Program-made: the position numbers and the translations under genes
Shown here: positions 1 through 7,717 of the stretch, piece by piece
Numbering within the stretch: the first letter of the stretch is position 1
Layout of the letters: each line of letters begins with the position of its first letter
Notes under the pieces: model-generated
Database searches by the model: none
The model's input: only the letters and a program-made list of their open reading frames with translations
Told to the model about the DNA's origin: nothing
Assembly (NCBI GenBank): GCA_016763285.1
Contig: JAESUC010000096.1
Location: forward strand, 1-42,030
Origin: Pseudomonas sp.
GTDB lineage: Bacteria > Pseudomonadota > Gammaproteobacteria > Pseudomonadales > Pseudomonadaceae
Direction: 5' to 3'
Length of the DNA stretch: 42,030 bases

Positions 1-14
1 CAACCCCGGTGCAG

Positions 15-45
15 TGATAAAACAGGCCAACGCTGAGCGTTGACC
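15..45 (-). terminator. Probable rho-independent terminator after tRNA-Ala
   Basis: Read on the minus strand just past the tRNA-Ala 3' end, a 9-bp stem (25-33 pairing with 37-45, one G-U wobble, 3-nt loop) is followed by a T-rich stretch containing TGTTTTATC. This fits an intrinsic terminator. The hairpin is small, and in related genomes other tRNA genes can follow at this place, so it could also be a processing or spacer structure. Confidence 0.45.
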
Positions 46-51
46 AAAAAA

Positions 52-127
52 TGGTGGAGCTATGCGGGATCGAACCGCAGACCTCCTGCATGCCATGCAG
101 GCGCTCTCCCAGCTGAGCTATAGCCCC
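52..127 (-). tRNA. tRNA-Ala (anticodon GGC)
   Basis: Read on the minus strand, this 76-nt segment begins GGGGCTATAGCTC and ends in an encoded CCA (complement at 52-54). The acceptor stem, the D arm, the T arm with GGTTCGATCC, and an anticodon arm with stem CTGCA/TGCAG-type pairing around GGC are all present. The sequence closely matches what I know of gammaproteobacterial tRNA-Ala(GGC). It lies downstream of gltX on the same strand, a linkage I recall from Pseudomonas. Confidence 0.96.
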
Positions 128-200
128 GTCTCTAGGACGGGGCGCATATTATGATCCGAGCCCCGAGCTGTCAACAGAATTTTACGCAAAACATGGACTT

Positions 201-249
201 AAGCTGGAAGCTGGAAGCTGGAAGCTGGAAGCTGGAAGCTGGAAGCTGG
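201..249. repeat. Seven perfect tandem copies of AAGCTGG
   Basis: The heptamer AAGCTGG is repeated seven times without a mismatch from 201 to 249, followed by a partial copy. It lies in the non-coding gap between gltX and tRNA-Ala. The reverse complement of the unit (CCAGCTT) occurs in the neighbouring 319-404 repeat, so a gltX read-through transcript could fold here. The array is likely prone to slippage and copy-number change. It is too short and lacks the spacers needed for a CRISPR array. Confidence 0.95.
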
Positions 250-318
250 AAGAGCTTACGACCTCCAACTAGGCCGTCAAGCACCTGCCCTCAACCTGCA
301 TCAAGAAATCCGCCTCAC

Positions 319-404
319 TCAAACTACTTCCAGCTTCAAGCTCTAAGCTTCAAGCCAGCCTTCAAACTACTTCCAGCTTCAAGCTTTTAGCTTCCAGCCA
401 GGAC
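319..404. repeat. Imperfect 43-bp tandem duplication beside the gltX 3' end
   Basis: Positions 319-361 and 362-404 are two adjacent copies of a 43-bp unit. The first 24 bp are identical and the rest differ at a few positions. Both copies carry CCAGCTTCAAGCT-type sequence, partly complementary to the AAGCTGG array at 201-249. The repeats end 7 bp before the gltX stop codon. No ORF here looks real. Together with the heptamer array they fill most of the 284-bp gap between gltX and the tRNA. Confidence 0.9.
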
Positions 405-411
405 CTTGCCC

Positions 412-1887
412 TTAAAGCCCCACCAAGAGTTTTTCCCAGGCCTTGGCTTCCTTCTTGGACGTACCGCCGAGCAGCTCCAGGGCCTGTCTGAGGCGGAATC
501 GGGTCAGATCCGGGCCGAGGTGTGCCATGGCATCCAGCACGGACACAGACGCGGCCTGACCGGTAATCGCCGGGAACAGCAATGGCATGAGGTCGCGCAG
601 CTTGAGCTGCAGCAGTTCGGCAATCTGCTGGATGGCCGCTGTGATGCTTTCCTTGTCCCATTGACGGGTGGCTTCCAGCTTCCAGAGCAGCAACTGCAGC
701 GCCTGGCGCACTTCGTCGGCAGACAGCTTCTTGTGCTCGAAAAGGGCCGGATCGGGATGGACCTTGCCAGCCAGGAAGAACCCGGCCAGCGGAACCAGAT
801 CACTGAAGGTCTCGACGCGGCTCTGCACTAGCGGAATCATGGGTTTCAGGTATTCGGGGTTCAGCGCCCAGGTCTGCACCGCCTCGGCAAAGGCCTCCAC
901 CGAAAGCTCACGTATCCACTGGCCATTGAGCCAGGCCAGCTTCTCGACATCGAAAATCGGCCCGCCCAGCGAGACCCGCTGGATATCGAAATGCGCGACC
1001 ATCTGATCCAGCGAGAACTTCTCGCTCTCGTCCGGCATCGACCAGCCCATGCGCCCCAGATAATTGAGCAGCGCCTGGGGCAGATAGCCCATGCGTTCGT
1101 AGAAGGTGATGCTGGTCGGGTTCTTGCGCTTGGACAGCTTGCTCTTGTCCGGGTTACGCAGTAGCGGCATGTGGCACAGCTGGGGCATGTCCCAGCCGAA
1201 GTACTGGTACAGCAGCATGTGCTTGGGCGCCGAGTTGATCCATTCCTCGCCACGCAGCACGTGGGTGATACCCATCAGGCGATCGTCCACCACGTTGGCC
1301 AGATGGTAGGTGGGCAGGCCATCCGCCTTCATCAGCACTTGCATGTCTACCTGTTCCCAGGGGATCTCGACCTCGCCGCGGAGCATATCCTGCACGCTGC
1401 AGATCCCGGTCTCCGGCACCTTCATGCGCACGACATGGGGCTCGCCGCTGGCGACCCGCTGGCTGACTTCGGCTTCCGACAGGTGCAGGCAATGGCCGTC
1501 GTAACCGGGGGTCTGCTTGTTGGCGGTCTGCTCGGCCCGCAGCGCATCCAGCCGCTCGCTGCTGCAGAAACAGCGGAAGGCATGACCATCGCTGATCAGT
1601 TTTTCGCTGTGCTCCACATAGATTGCGCTGCGCTCGCTCTGCCGATAGGGCCCGTGCGGGCCGCCCACATCCGGACCCTCGTCCCACTCCAGCCCGAGCC
1701 AGCGCAGGGAGTCGAGAATCTGCTTCTCGGACTCGGCACTGGAGCGTACCTGATCGGTATCCTCGATCCGCAGAATGAACTGTCCGCCGTGCTGGCGGGC
1801 AAAGCACTGGTTGAACAACGCAATATAGGCGGTGCCCACATGGGGATCACCGGTAGGGGACGGCGCAATACGGGTACGAACGGTCAT
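412..1887 (-). CDS. gltX: Glutamate--tRNA ligase
   Basis: Charges tRNA-Glu with glutamate in the cytoplasm using ATP, as a class I aminoacyl-tRNA synthetase. The 491-residue product has the usual bacterial GluRS length. Its N-terminus carries the HIGH-type motif ([12 protein letters not shown], residues about 10-21). The KMSKS-type motif appears as KLSKR near residue 250. A CFC...YDGHC pattern around residues 107-136 matches the zinc-binding insertion of the E. coli enzyme. The ATG start places the conserved TRIAPSPTG segment right at the N-terminus. It follows a LysR gene on the same strand with a 61-bp gap, and tRNA-Ala lies downstream. No truncation or odd composition is seen. Confidence 0.98.
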   Translation of the reverse strand: MTVRTRIAPSPTGDPHVGTAYIALFNQCFARQHGGQFILRIEDTDQVRSSAESEKQILDSLRWLGLEWDEGPDVGGPHGPYRQSERSAIYVEHSEKLISDGHAFRCFCSSERLDALRAEQTANKQTPGYDGHCLHLSEAEVSQRVASGEPHVVRMKVPETGICSVQDMLRGEVEIPWEQVDMQVLMKADGLPTYHLANVVDDRLMGITHVLRGEEWINSAPKHMLLYQYFGWDMPQLCHMPLLRNPDKSKLSKRKNPTSITFYERMGYLPQALLNYLGRMGWSMPDESEKFSLDQMVAHFDIQRVSLGGPIFDVEKLAWLNGQWIRELSVEAFAEAVQTWALNPEYLKPMIPLVQSRVETFSDLVPLAGFFLAGKVHPDPALFEHKKLSADEVRQALQLLLWKLEATRQWDKESITAAIQQIAELLQLKLRDLMPLLFPAITGQAASVSVLDAMAHLGPDLTRFRLRQALELLGGTSKKEAKAWEKLLVGL

Positions 1888-1948
1888 GAAATCTCTCGTC
1901 AGATGGCTTCGCGGACGGCCTGGCTGGCATAAACCAGGCTAGCAGTAA

Positions 1949-2896
1949 TCAGGGTTGCAGGTCGGCCTGCTCGGCCGCGGATAATATCAGCGGCTCGGCA
2001 CCGGCCTCCACTTCGGCACTCAGGTATTTTTCCAGGCTCTCGATCATGAAATCGATGAAGGCCTTGACCTTCATGGCCTGGAAACGGCGCGAGGGATACA
2101 GTGCGTAGAGCTCGGTCGAGGGCAGTACCACATGCTCGAGTACCCGGCAGAGCAGGCCCTGCTCGACATAGGGCTCGGCAATAAACGCCGGTACATTGAT
2201 GATGCCGGCACCGGCAATGGCCACTTCGCGGGCGAAGGTGATGTTATTGGCCGTGAGGACTGGCGTGACCTGCACGCTGACGTTCGGGTCGGTGAAGTGC
2301 CATTTGCGGCCGCCGTCCATCAGGGTGTAGATGCAACGGTGCTTGGCCAGCTCTTCGGGGCGCTGGGGCATGCCGTGCTGGGCGATATAGTCGGGGCTGG
2401 CAAACAGCTGACGCGGACTGGTCATCATCGGACGGGCAACCAGGCTGGAGTCCTGCAGGCGTCCGCGGTGAATGACCACGTCGATGCCCTCCTCGACCGG
2501 ATCGATGGTCCGGGTCGTGAGCTCGACCTCCACCTGGATCGCCGGATAACAGCGCATGAACTCACCAACCACGCGACCGAGGAACAGTTGGCCGAACTCG
2601 ATCGGCGAACTGACCCGCAGCAGGCCGGTAGGCTCGCTCTGCAGCTGCATGATGGCCTGCTCGGCTTCGGCGAACTCCTGCATGATCTGGCGGCAGCGCT
2701 CGTAATAGGCCTGACCGACCTCGGTGAGACGCAGCTTGCGCGTCGTCCGGTTCAGCAGCCGCACACCCAGGCGCTCTTCAAGTTGCGCGATGCGGCGGCT
2801 GACAGTCGATTTCTGCATGTTCAGCGTCAGAGCTGCGCTGGTGAAGCTGTGGCATTCCACTACTCGAGTGAAAATAAGCGCGTCATCCAATCCCAT
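1949..2896 (-). CDS. LysR-family transcriptional regulator
   Basis: A DNA-binding regulator of about 315 residues, the usual LTTR length. The N-terminal winged HTH is clear (residues about 5-65; SFTSAALTLNMQKSTVSRRI, then LEERLGVRLLNRTTRKLRLTE), followed by a periplasmic-binding-like effector domain. I chose the ATG at 2896. An upstream in-frame TTG at 2923 would add nine residues, but LTTRs typically begin about where the ATG places it and an AGGA lies upstream. The gene is divergent from an EmrAB-type exporter pair with about 107 bp between them, so it probably controls that pair in response to an unknown ligand. Its own target is not shown by the sequence. Confidence 0.93.
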   Translation of the reverse strand: MGLDDALIFTRVVECHSFTSAALTLNMQKSTVSRRIAQLEERLGVRLLNRTTRKLRLTEVGQAYYERCRQIMQEFAEAEQAIMQLQSEPTGLLRVSSPIEFGQLFLGRVVGEFMRCYPAIQVEVELTTRTIDPVEEGIDVVIHRGRLQDSSLVARPMMTSPRQLFASPDYIAQHGMPQRPEELAKHRCIYTLMDGGRKWHFTDPNVSVQVTPVLTANNITFAREVAIAGAGIINVPAFIAEPYVEQGLLCRVLEHVVLPSTELYALYPSRRFQAMKVKAFIDFMIESLEKYLSAEVEAGAEPLILSAAEQADLQP

Positions 2897-3003
2897 TTTT
2901 TCACTGTTCCTGTGATGCAACAAAGTGTCCGGATTCTAACGCCTCTCTGGCGGGGTGCAACAGTGCTAGAGTGCTGACGAAGAACAAATAATAAGGAATT
3001 AGC
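2897..3003. promoter_or_regulatory. Divergent promoter region between the LysR gene and the exporter pair
   Basis: This 107-bp gap must hold the promoters for both divergent genes. It contains a direct repeat of AGTGCT (2962-2967 and 2970-2975, two bases apart) and an AAGGA ribosome site at 2993-2997 for the downstream gene. LysR proteins usually bind such divergent gaps. I could not define a convincing T-N11-A box or -35/-10 pair, so only the region is called. Confidence 0.4.
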
Positions 3004-4035
3004 ATGTCAGCTCGGGTTCGAACGCGTCTTCTGATCTTCTTTCTACTCGCGGGTCTGATCGGCGCAGCCTTCTTTGCCCACTGGTGGCTGATAGGCCGAC
3101 ATTATCAGAGTACCGACAACGCCTATATCCATGCCGAGATCGCGCGAGTCAGCAGTCAGCTGGACGCCCAGGTGATCGAGGTACTGGTCGACGACAACCA
3201 GCTGGTCGATACCGGTGACGTGCTGGTGCGCCTGGACCCCCGGGATTTCGAGATCGCCCTGGCCCACGCCAAGGCCAATCTGGCAACCCGGCAGGCCGAA
3301 CATCGGGAAGCGCAATCAAGGCTGGTGCAGCAGGACAGTCTGATCAGCTCGGCCCAGGCCGAAGTCGAAGCCCGCCAGGCCGAGCAGAGGCGTGTTCAGC
3401 TGGACATCGATCGTATCACCCCCCTGCGCCAGTCCGGCTTCGCCTCTGAAGAGCAACTGAGCAATTTCCGCGCCCAGCTTGACGTCGCCAGGGCCCAGGT
3501 GCGCCGGGCCGTCGCCGACGTACAGACCCAGACCTTGAGCAAGGACAGCCTGAACGCCGACATCGCCCGTCTCGAAGCCATGGTAGCCGCAGCCGAGGCC
3601 GATATCAGCCGTGCCGAGCTGGACCTGCAGCGCACCGAGATCCGGGCGCCGACCGCCGGCCGTGTCGGCCAGCGCAGCGTGCGCGTAGGCCACAACGCAC
3701 AGCGCGGCGGGCATCTGCTCGCGCTGGTGCCGCAGCAGGCGCTGTGGGTCCAGGCCAATTTCAAGGAGACCCAGATCGAAGGCATCCGGCCGGGCCAGGA
3801 AGCCGTCCTTTCCTTCGATGCCTTCCCGGATCAGGAAGTACCGGGGCGGATCGACAGCCTGTTTCCGGCTTCCGGCGCGCAGTTCAGTCTCCTACCGCCG
3901 GACAACGCCACCGGCAATTTCACCAAGGTGGTGCAGCGTATTCCGGTCAAGATCCTGATCGACGACGAGCATCCCCTGGCCCGTAATCTGCGTCCGGGCA
4001 TGTCTGCCGAGGTAAAGGTGTCGCTGCGTGACTGA
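3004..4035 (+). CDS. HlyD/EmrA-family membrane fusion protein
   Basis: The periplasmic adaptor of a tripartite drug exporter, linking an inner-membrane MFS pump to an outer-membrane channel. It has 343 residues, with one N-terminal membrane anchor (residues about 8-29), then an STDNAYI segment and a biotinyl-lipoyl-like half (residues 40-75), a long Gln/Ala/Glu-rich coiled-coil hairpin (about 80-210), and the returning lipoyl half with IRAPTAGRVGQRSVRVG. This is the EmrA layout. AAGGA lies 6 bp before the ATG. The last codons overlap the MFS gene by 8 nt, so the two are translationally coupled. The divergent LysR gene is the likely regulator. The substrate is unknown. Confidence 0.92.
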   Translation: MSARVRTRLLIFFLLAGLIGAAFFAHWWLIGRHYQSTDNAYIHAEIARVSSQLDAQVIEVLVDDNQLVDTGDVLVRLDPRDFEIALAHAKANLATRQAEHREAQSRLVQQDSLISSAQAEVEARQAEQRRVQLDIDRITPLRQSGFASEEQLSNFRAQLDVARAQVRRAVADVQTQTLSKDSLNADIARLEAMVAAAEADISRAELDLQRTEIRAPTAGRVGQRSVRVGHNAQRGGHLLALVPQQALWVQANFKETQIEGIRPGQEAVLSFDAFPDQEVPGRIDSLFPASGAQFSLLPPDNATGNFTKVVQRIPVKILIDDEHPLARNLRPGMSAEVKVSLRD

Positions 4036-5572
4036 AGCTGTCGCCGAGAGGGTCATCCCACCGCCCGGACGCCGGGACTGGATTGCCATTCTGAGCGCCA
4101 TTCTGGGCGCTTTCATGGCGATCCTGGATATCCAGATCATCAACTCTTCGCTGCGCGATATCCAGGGCGCGCTGTCGGCGACCATCGAGGAAGGCTCCTG
4201 GATTTCCACCTCCTATCTGGTCGCCGAGATCATCATCATTCCCCTGGCAGCCTGGTTGACCATGGTGATGTCTGCGCGGCGCTTCGCGGTGGTCATTTCC
4301 TCCTGCTTCGTGCTGGCCTCCCTGCTCTGCTCCCTGGCCTGGAGCCTGGAGAGCATGGTGGTTTTCCGGGTGCTGCAGGGGCTGGCCGGCGGCGCCCTGA
4401 TTCCCTTCGCGTTCATGCTGGTGCTGACCAAGCTGCCGCAAGCGGACCGGCCCAAGGGCATGGCCATGTTTGCCATTACCGCCACCTTCGCCCCGTCCAT
4501 CGGGCCTACCATCGGCGGCTGGCTGACGCAGAACTTCGGCTGGGAATATATCTTCTACATCAACATTGTCCCGGGTCTGGTGATGATCGCGGGGCTGCTC
4601 TATGGCCTGGAGAAAAGCCCCCCGCGCTGGGAGTTACTCAAGCAGGGTGATTACCTGGGCATCCTGACCATGGCGCTGGGCCTGGGCTGCCTGCAGGTGT
4701 TTCTCGAGGAAGGCCACCGCAAGGACTGGCTCGAGTCCAATCTGATGCTGACCCTCGCGGTCATCGCCTTCATGAGCCTGGTCACCTTTGTCATCCTGCA
4801 ACTCTCGCGACCCAATCCGCTGGTCAACCTGCGGCTGTTCAAGGACCGCAACTTCCTGTTCGGCAGCCTGGCCAATATCGGCCTGGGGGTGGGCCTGTAC
4901 GGCACCGTATTCGTACTGCCGGTCTATCTCGCGCAAATACAGGACTACAACGCCCTGCAGATCGGCCAGGTGCTGATGTGGATGGGCTTGCCGCAACTGT
5001 TGATCATTCCCCTGGTGCCGATACTCATGCGCCACGTGGATGCGCGACTGATCTGCGCCACGGGCTTCTCGCTGTTTGCCTTCGCCAGCTTCTTCAGCGG
5101 ATCGCTCAGCCTGGATTTCGCCGGCGAGCAGTTCATCGGCATCCAGATCTTCCGCGCGCTGGGCCAGCCCATGGTGCTGGTACCCATGTCCATCCTGGCC
5201 ACGGCGATGATTCCCCCGTCCCAGGCCGGATCGGCATCCAGTCTGTACAACATCCTGCGCAACCTGGGCGGCGCCATCGGCATTGCAGCCCTGGCCACCA
5301 TTCTCGACAGCCGGGCCAAGTACTATTTCGACTTCCTGCGCGAGTCCATCGTACCGGGCAACCCGGCAGTGGAGGAACGTCTGGCGTTGCTGACCGAGCG
5401 TCTGGGCGATCCCCAGGCGGCTTTCATGATGCTCAACAACCAGGTACATCAACAGGCGCAGATAATGGCCTACAACGATGCCTTCCACCTGATAGGCATC
5501 ATGCTCGCCTGCTCCATGGTGTTTGTCCTGCTGGTACGTCCCCTGCCCCAGGCACCCGCGGTAGCAACCTGA
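4028..5572 (+). CDS. MFS exporter, DHA2 (EmrB/QacA-like) family
   Basis: An inner-membrane proton-driven efflux pump of 514 residues, the usual size for the 14-helix DHA2 family. Hydrophobic helices run through the whole protein, starting after RRDWIAILSAILGAFMAILD. The helix-1 motif LDIQIINSSLRDIQ and the following EEGSWISTSYLVAEIIIIP are typical of EmrB-like proteins. The start is a GTG at 4028, inside the end of the adaptor gene (8-nt overlap). With the adaptor it should form an EmrAB-type pump. No outer-membrane factor is encoded beside it, so a shared TolC-type channel is likely. The exported compound cannot be told from sequence. Confidence 0.92.
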   Translation: MTEAVAERVIPPPGRRDWIAILSAILGAFMAILDIQIINSSLRDIQGALSATIEEGSWISTSYLVAEIIIIPLAAWLTMVMSARRFAVVISSCFVLASLLCSLAWSLESMVVFRVLQGLAGGALIPFAFMLVLTKLPQADRPKGMAMFAITATFAPSIGPTIGGWLTQNFGWEYIFYINIVPGLVMIAGLLYGLEKSPPRWELLKQGDYLGILTMALGLGCLQVFLEEGHRKDWLESNLMLTLAVIAFMSLVTFVILQLSRPNPLVNLRLFKDRNFLFGSLANIGLGVGLYGTVFVLPVYLAQIQDYNALQIGQVLMWMGLPQLLIIPLVPILMRHVDARLICATGFSLFAFASFFSGSLSLDFAGEQFIGIQIFRALGQPMVLVPMSILATAMIPPSQAGSASSLYNILRNLGGAIGIAALATILDSRAKYYFDFLRESIVPGNPAVEERLALLTERLGDPQAAFMMLNNQVHQQAQIMAYNDAFHLIGIMLACSMVFVLLVRPLPQAPAVAT

Positions 5573-5612
5573 CACTTGTAATTTTTTTTGATCAACCTAT
5601 GGCTTTACCCCC

Positions 5613-5668
5613 ATACAGGCGCTAGCATCTGCCTTCAGATGTAAAAAATATGCTACATACTCCTGTAT
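5613..5668. promoter_or_regulatory. Inverted repeats upstream of the polyamine oxidase gene
   Basis: The 109-bp gap before puuB holds two dyads. ATACAGG (5613-5619) is matched by CCTGTAT (5662-5668). Nested inside is a CATCTG/CAGATG hairpin (5626-5631 with 5636-5641, 4-nt loop). These could be operator sites for a polyamine-responsive regulator, but none is encoded nearby, so the role is inference. An AAGG ribosome site sits at 5672-5675. Confidence 0.35.
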
Positions 5669-5681
5669 ATTAAGGTGCTCC

Positions 5682-6965
5682 ATGGCTCACACCGACCATA
5701 CCTCCTCGTATTACGCCGCCTCCGCCAATCCGACCCCGGATAGACCCGCTTTGCAGGGTAGTCACGAGACCGATGTCTGCGTGATCGGGGCCGGCTATAC
5801 CGGAGTATCCACCGCACTGTTCCTGCTGGAACAGGGTTTCAAGGTGACCCTGCTGGAAGCCGCGCGCGTCGGCTTTGGCGCCTCCGGTCGCAACGGTGGC
5901 CAGATCGTCAACAGCTACAGTCGCGACATCGACGTGATCGAGCGTACCGTCGGCAAGGAACAGGCCCGCCTGCTCGGAGAGATGGCCTTTGAGGGTGCGC
6001 GCATCATTCGCGACCGCGTAGCGCGCTACAACATCGACTGCGACCTCAAGGACGGCGGTGTATTTGCAGCGGTGACCGCCAAGCAGATGCAGCATCTGGA
6101 AGCCCAGAAGGCGCTCTGGGAACGTTACGGACACACCCAGCTGGAGCTCATGGATGGGCGCCGCATACGCGAAGTGGTCGATACCCAAAGCTACGTTGGT
6201 GGCATGCTCGACATGAGCGGAGGCCATATCCATCCCCTGAACCTGGTGCTCGGCGAAGCCGCAGCCGTCGAATCGCTGGGCGGCATCATCCATGAGCAGT
6301 CACGGGTCACGCGGGTAGATCAGGGTGCACGGCCGGTTGTACACACCGAACAAGGGCAGGTCACTGCCGACTTCGTGGTGGTGGCTGGCAATGCCTATCT
6401 GGGGGGCCTGATCCCCCAGTTGGAGGCCAAATCCATGCCCTGCGGCACCCAGGTGATCACCACCGAACCCCTGGGCGAGGATCTGGCCCACTCGCTGCTG
6501 CCGCAGGATTACTGCGTGGAAGACTGCAACTACCTGCTGGATTACTACCGTCTTTCCGGTGACAAGCGCCTTATCTTCGGCGGCGGCGTGGTCTATGGCG
6601 CCCGTGATCCGGCCAATATCGAAGCTCTGGTCCGGCCCAACATGCTCAAGACCTTTCCTCAACTGAAGGACGTGAAGATCGATTACGCCTGGACCGGCAA
6701 CTTCCTGCTGACACTGTCGCGGCTGCCCCAGGTCGGCCGGCTCGGCAATAACATCTACTACTCGCAGGGCTGCAGCGGCCACGGGGTAACCTATACCCAC
6801 CTGGCAGGCAGCATACTGGCCGAGGCCATTCGCGGTCAGGCCGAGCGCTTTGACGCCTTTGCCAGTCTGCCCCACTACCCCTTCCCCGGGGGGCGCCTGC
6901 TGCGGGTTCCCTTTACGGCAATGGGCGCGCTGTATTACAAGATGCGTGACCGTTTCGGTCTCTAG
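5682..6965 (+). CDS. puuB: Gamma-glutamylputrescine oxidase-like FAD enzyme (PuuB/PauB family)
   Basis: Predicted to oxidise gamma-glutamylated polyamines, using FAD and O2, in the polyamine breakdown pathway. The 427-residue protein matches my memory of E. coli PuuB along its whole length: the HTSSYYAASAN start, a dinucleotide-binding GAGYTG at residues 37-42, the GFGASGRNGGQ FAD segment, CGTQVITTE, ALPHYPFPGGR-like and RVPFTAMGA near the end. Pseudomonas names for this family are pauB1-4; which paralogue this is cannot be decided here, and no glutamylpolyamine synthetase lies nearby. The TAG stop lies inside the terminal inverted repeat of the MITE-like element that follows, yet the C-terminus (RDRFGL) looks full length. 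Confidence 0.9.
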   Translation: MAHTDHTSSYYAASANPTPDRPALQGSHETDVCVIGAGYTGVSTALFLLEQGFKVTLLEAARVGFGASGRNGGQIVNSYSRDIDVIERTVGKEQARLLGEMAFEGARIIRDRVARYNIDCDLKDGGVFAAVTAKQMQHLEAQKALWERYGHTQLELMDGRRIREVVDTQSYVGGMLDMSGGHIHPLNLVLGEAAAVESLGGIIHEQSRVTRVDQGARPVVHTEQGQVTADFVVVAGNAYLGGLIPQLEAKSMPCGTQVITTEPLGEDLAHSLLPQDYCVEDCNYLLDYYRLSGDKRLIFGGGVVYGARDPANIEALVRPNMLKTFPQLKDVKIDYAWTGNFLLTLSRLPQVGRLGNNIYYSQGCSGHGVTYTHLAGSILAEAIRGQAERFDAFASLPHYPFPGGRLLRVPFTAMGALYYKMRDRFGL

Positions 6966-7130
6966 CAGCCTGTCGGACTTAGGTCTGTTCTGCTGCGGAA
7001 AAGCCGGATTTGGTCATTTCTCAGCCTCTTTTTCGTTAAATAGAACCACTATTCGCCTCAAAAGAGCCCGAAAACTGCCTCAAACCGGACTTTCCCTCGC
7101 TACGAACGCCTAAGTCCGACAGGCTGCTAG
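6962..7130. mobile_element. MITE-like element with 22-bp perfect terminal inverted repeats
   Basis: A 169-bp element bounded by perfect 22-bp inverted repeats (6962-6983 and 7109-7130), each starting CTAGCAGCCTGTCGG. CTAG is self-complementary, so it may be a 4-bp target duplication flanking an 18-bp inverted repeat (core 6966-7126). Inside the repeats the two arms show weaker complementarity, so the whole element can fold. It has no credible transposase ORF, so it would need one supplied in trans. The left CTAG provides the stop codon of puuB. I do not recognise the parent insertion sequence with certainty. No second copy is seen in this window. Confidence 0.75.
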
Positions 7131-7237
7131 CAAAAAGGTGAAAGACGTCACGTAATGCAGCGGCCGAGTGAACTTGCGCACGAATAAGCGATCAATCTAT
7201 CCGCAGCGTTCGAGATTAGCGCGTATGCTGCAAGTCG

Positions 7238-7255
7238 GAGCCGAGCTTTCGGCTC
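7238..7255 (+). other. Hairpin in the leader of the PA2779-like gene
   Basis: A perfect 7-bp stem, GAGCCGA pairing with TCGGCTC, around a 4-nt loop, lies 48 bp before the start codon of the next gene. It has no T-run, so it is not an obvious terminator. It might stabilise the mRNA or be an operator. The rest of 7131-7302 shows only the AGAGGA ribosome site at 7291-7296. Confidence 0.35.
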
Positions 7256-7302
7256 TATCGGGCAACCCAACGGACGCCCACCGATAATAAAGAGGACATG
7301 CC

Positions 7303-7713
7303 ATGACTTTTACCGCATCTACCCGACGTTTTCTTTCGATCATGCTGACCGCACTGTTCCTGCTCACGACCGTGACCAGCGTGCATGCGCAGGCCTCCAT
7401 GATCGGCACCCACGAGGTCATCAATCAGGAGCAGGCCAACGTTGATCGCGAAGCGCTGAAGGGCATGCTCGGCGATGAAGCCGTCCAGGAAAAGATCGCC
7501 TCCATGGGCGTGTCTCCCGACCAGGTCGAGCAGCGCATCAACAGTCTCACCGCTGACGAACTGGCCTATTTCAATGCCCAGCTTGACGAGGCGCCAGCAG
7601 GTGCTGCGGGTGGCATCCTCGGGGTCATCGTGCTGTTTCTCGTGATCTTCATCGTGACCGACATGCTCTGTGCCACCAACGTGTACAAGTTCGTCAACTG
7701 CATCAACCGCTGA
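7303..7713 (+). CDS. PA2779-family small secreted membrane protein
   Basis: A 136-residue protein of unknown function. Residues 1-30 form a Sec signal peptide ending VTSVHAQA. A short, acidic, helix-rich middle part follows (about 31-105; INQEQANVDREALKGML...). After a small linker (APAGAAGG, about 103-110) comes a single C-terminal hydrophobic segment and the tail CATNVYKFVNCINR with two Cys. The predicted topology is N-terminus in the periplasm with a C-terminal anchor. AGAGGA sits 6 bp before the ATG. A C39-like lipoprotein peptidase begins 4 bp after its stop, the same pair I recall as PA2779-PA2778 in P. aeruginosa. The Gly-Gly ahead of the membrane segment is a possible cleavage site (inference). 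Confidence 0.85.
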   Translation: MTFTASTRRFLSIMLTALFLLTTVTSVHAQASMIGTHEVINQEQANVDREALKGMLGDEAVQEKIASMGVSPDQVEQRINSLTADELAYFNAQLDEAPAGAAGGILGVIVLFLVIFIVTDMLCATNVYKFVNCINR

Positions 7714-7717
7714 TCCT

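Noticed and set aside
151..390. Plus-strand ORF of 79 residues through the repeat region
   Set aside because: It is made of translated tandem repeats (SWKLEAG units) with no ribosome site or family support.
201..404. CRISPR array
   Set aside because: The repeats are 7 bp without spacers, plus one 43-bp tandem pair; there are no cas genes.
2132..2977. Long plus-strand ORF opposite the LysR gene
   Set aside because: A shadow of the LysR gene: its composition and lack of any recognisable domain show it is not coding. The same applies to other long antisense frames opposite tssC, tssF, tssK, tssM and fadE.
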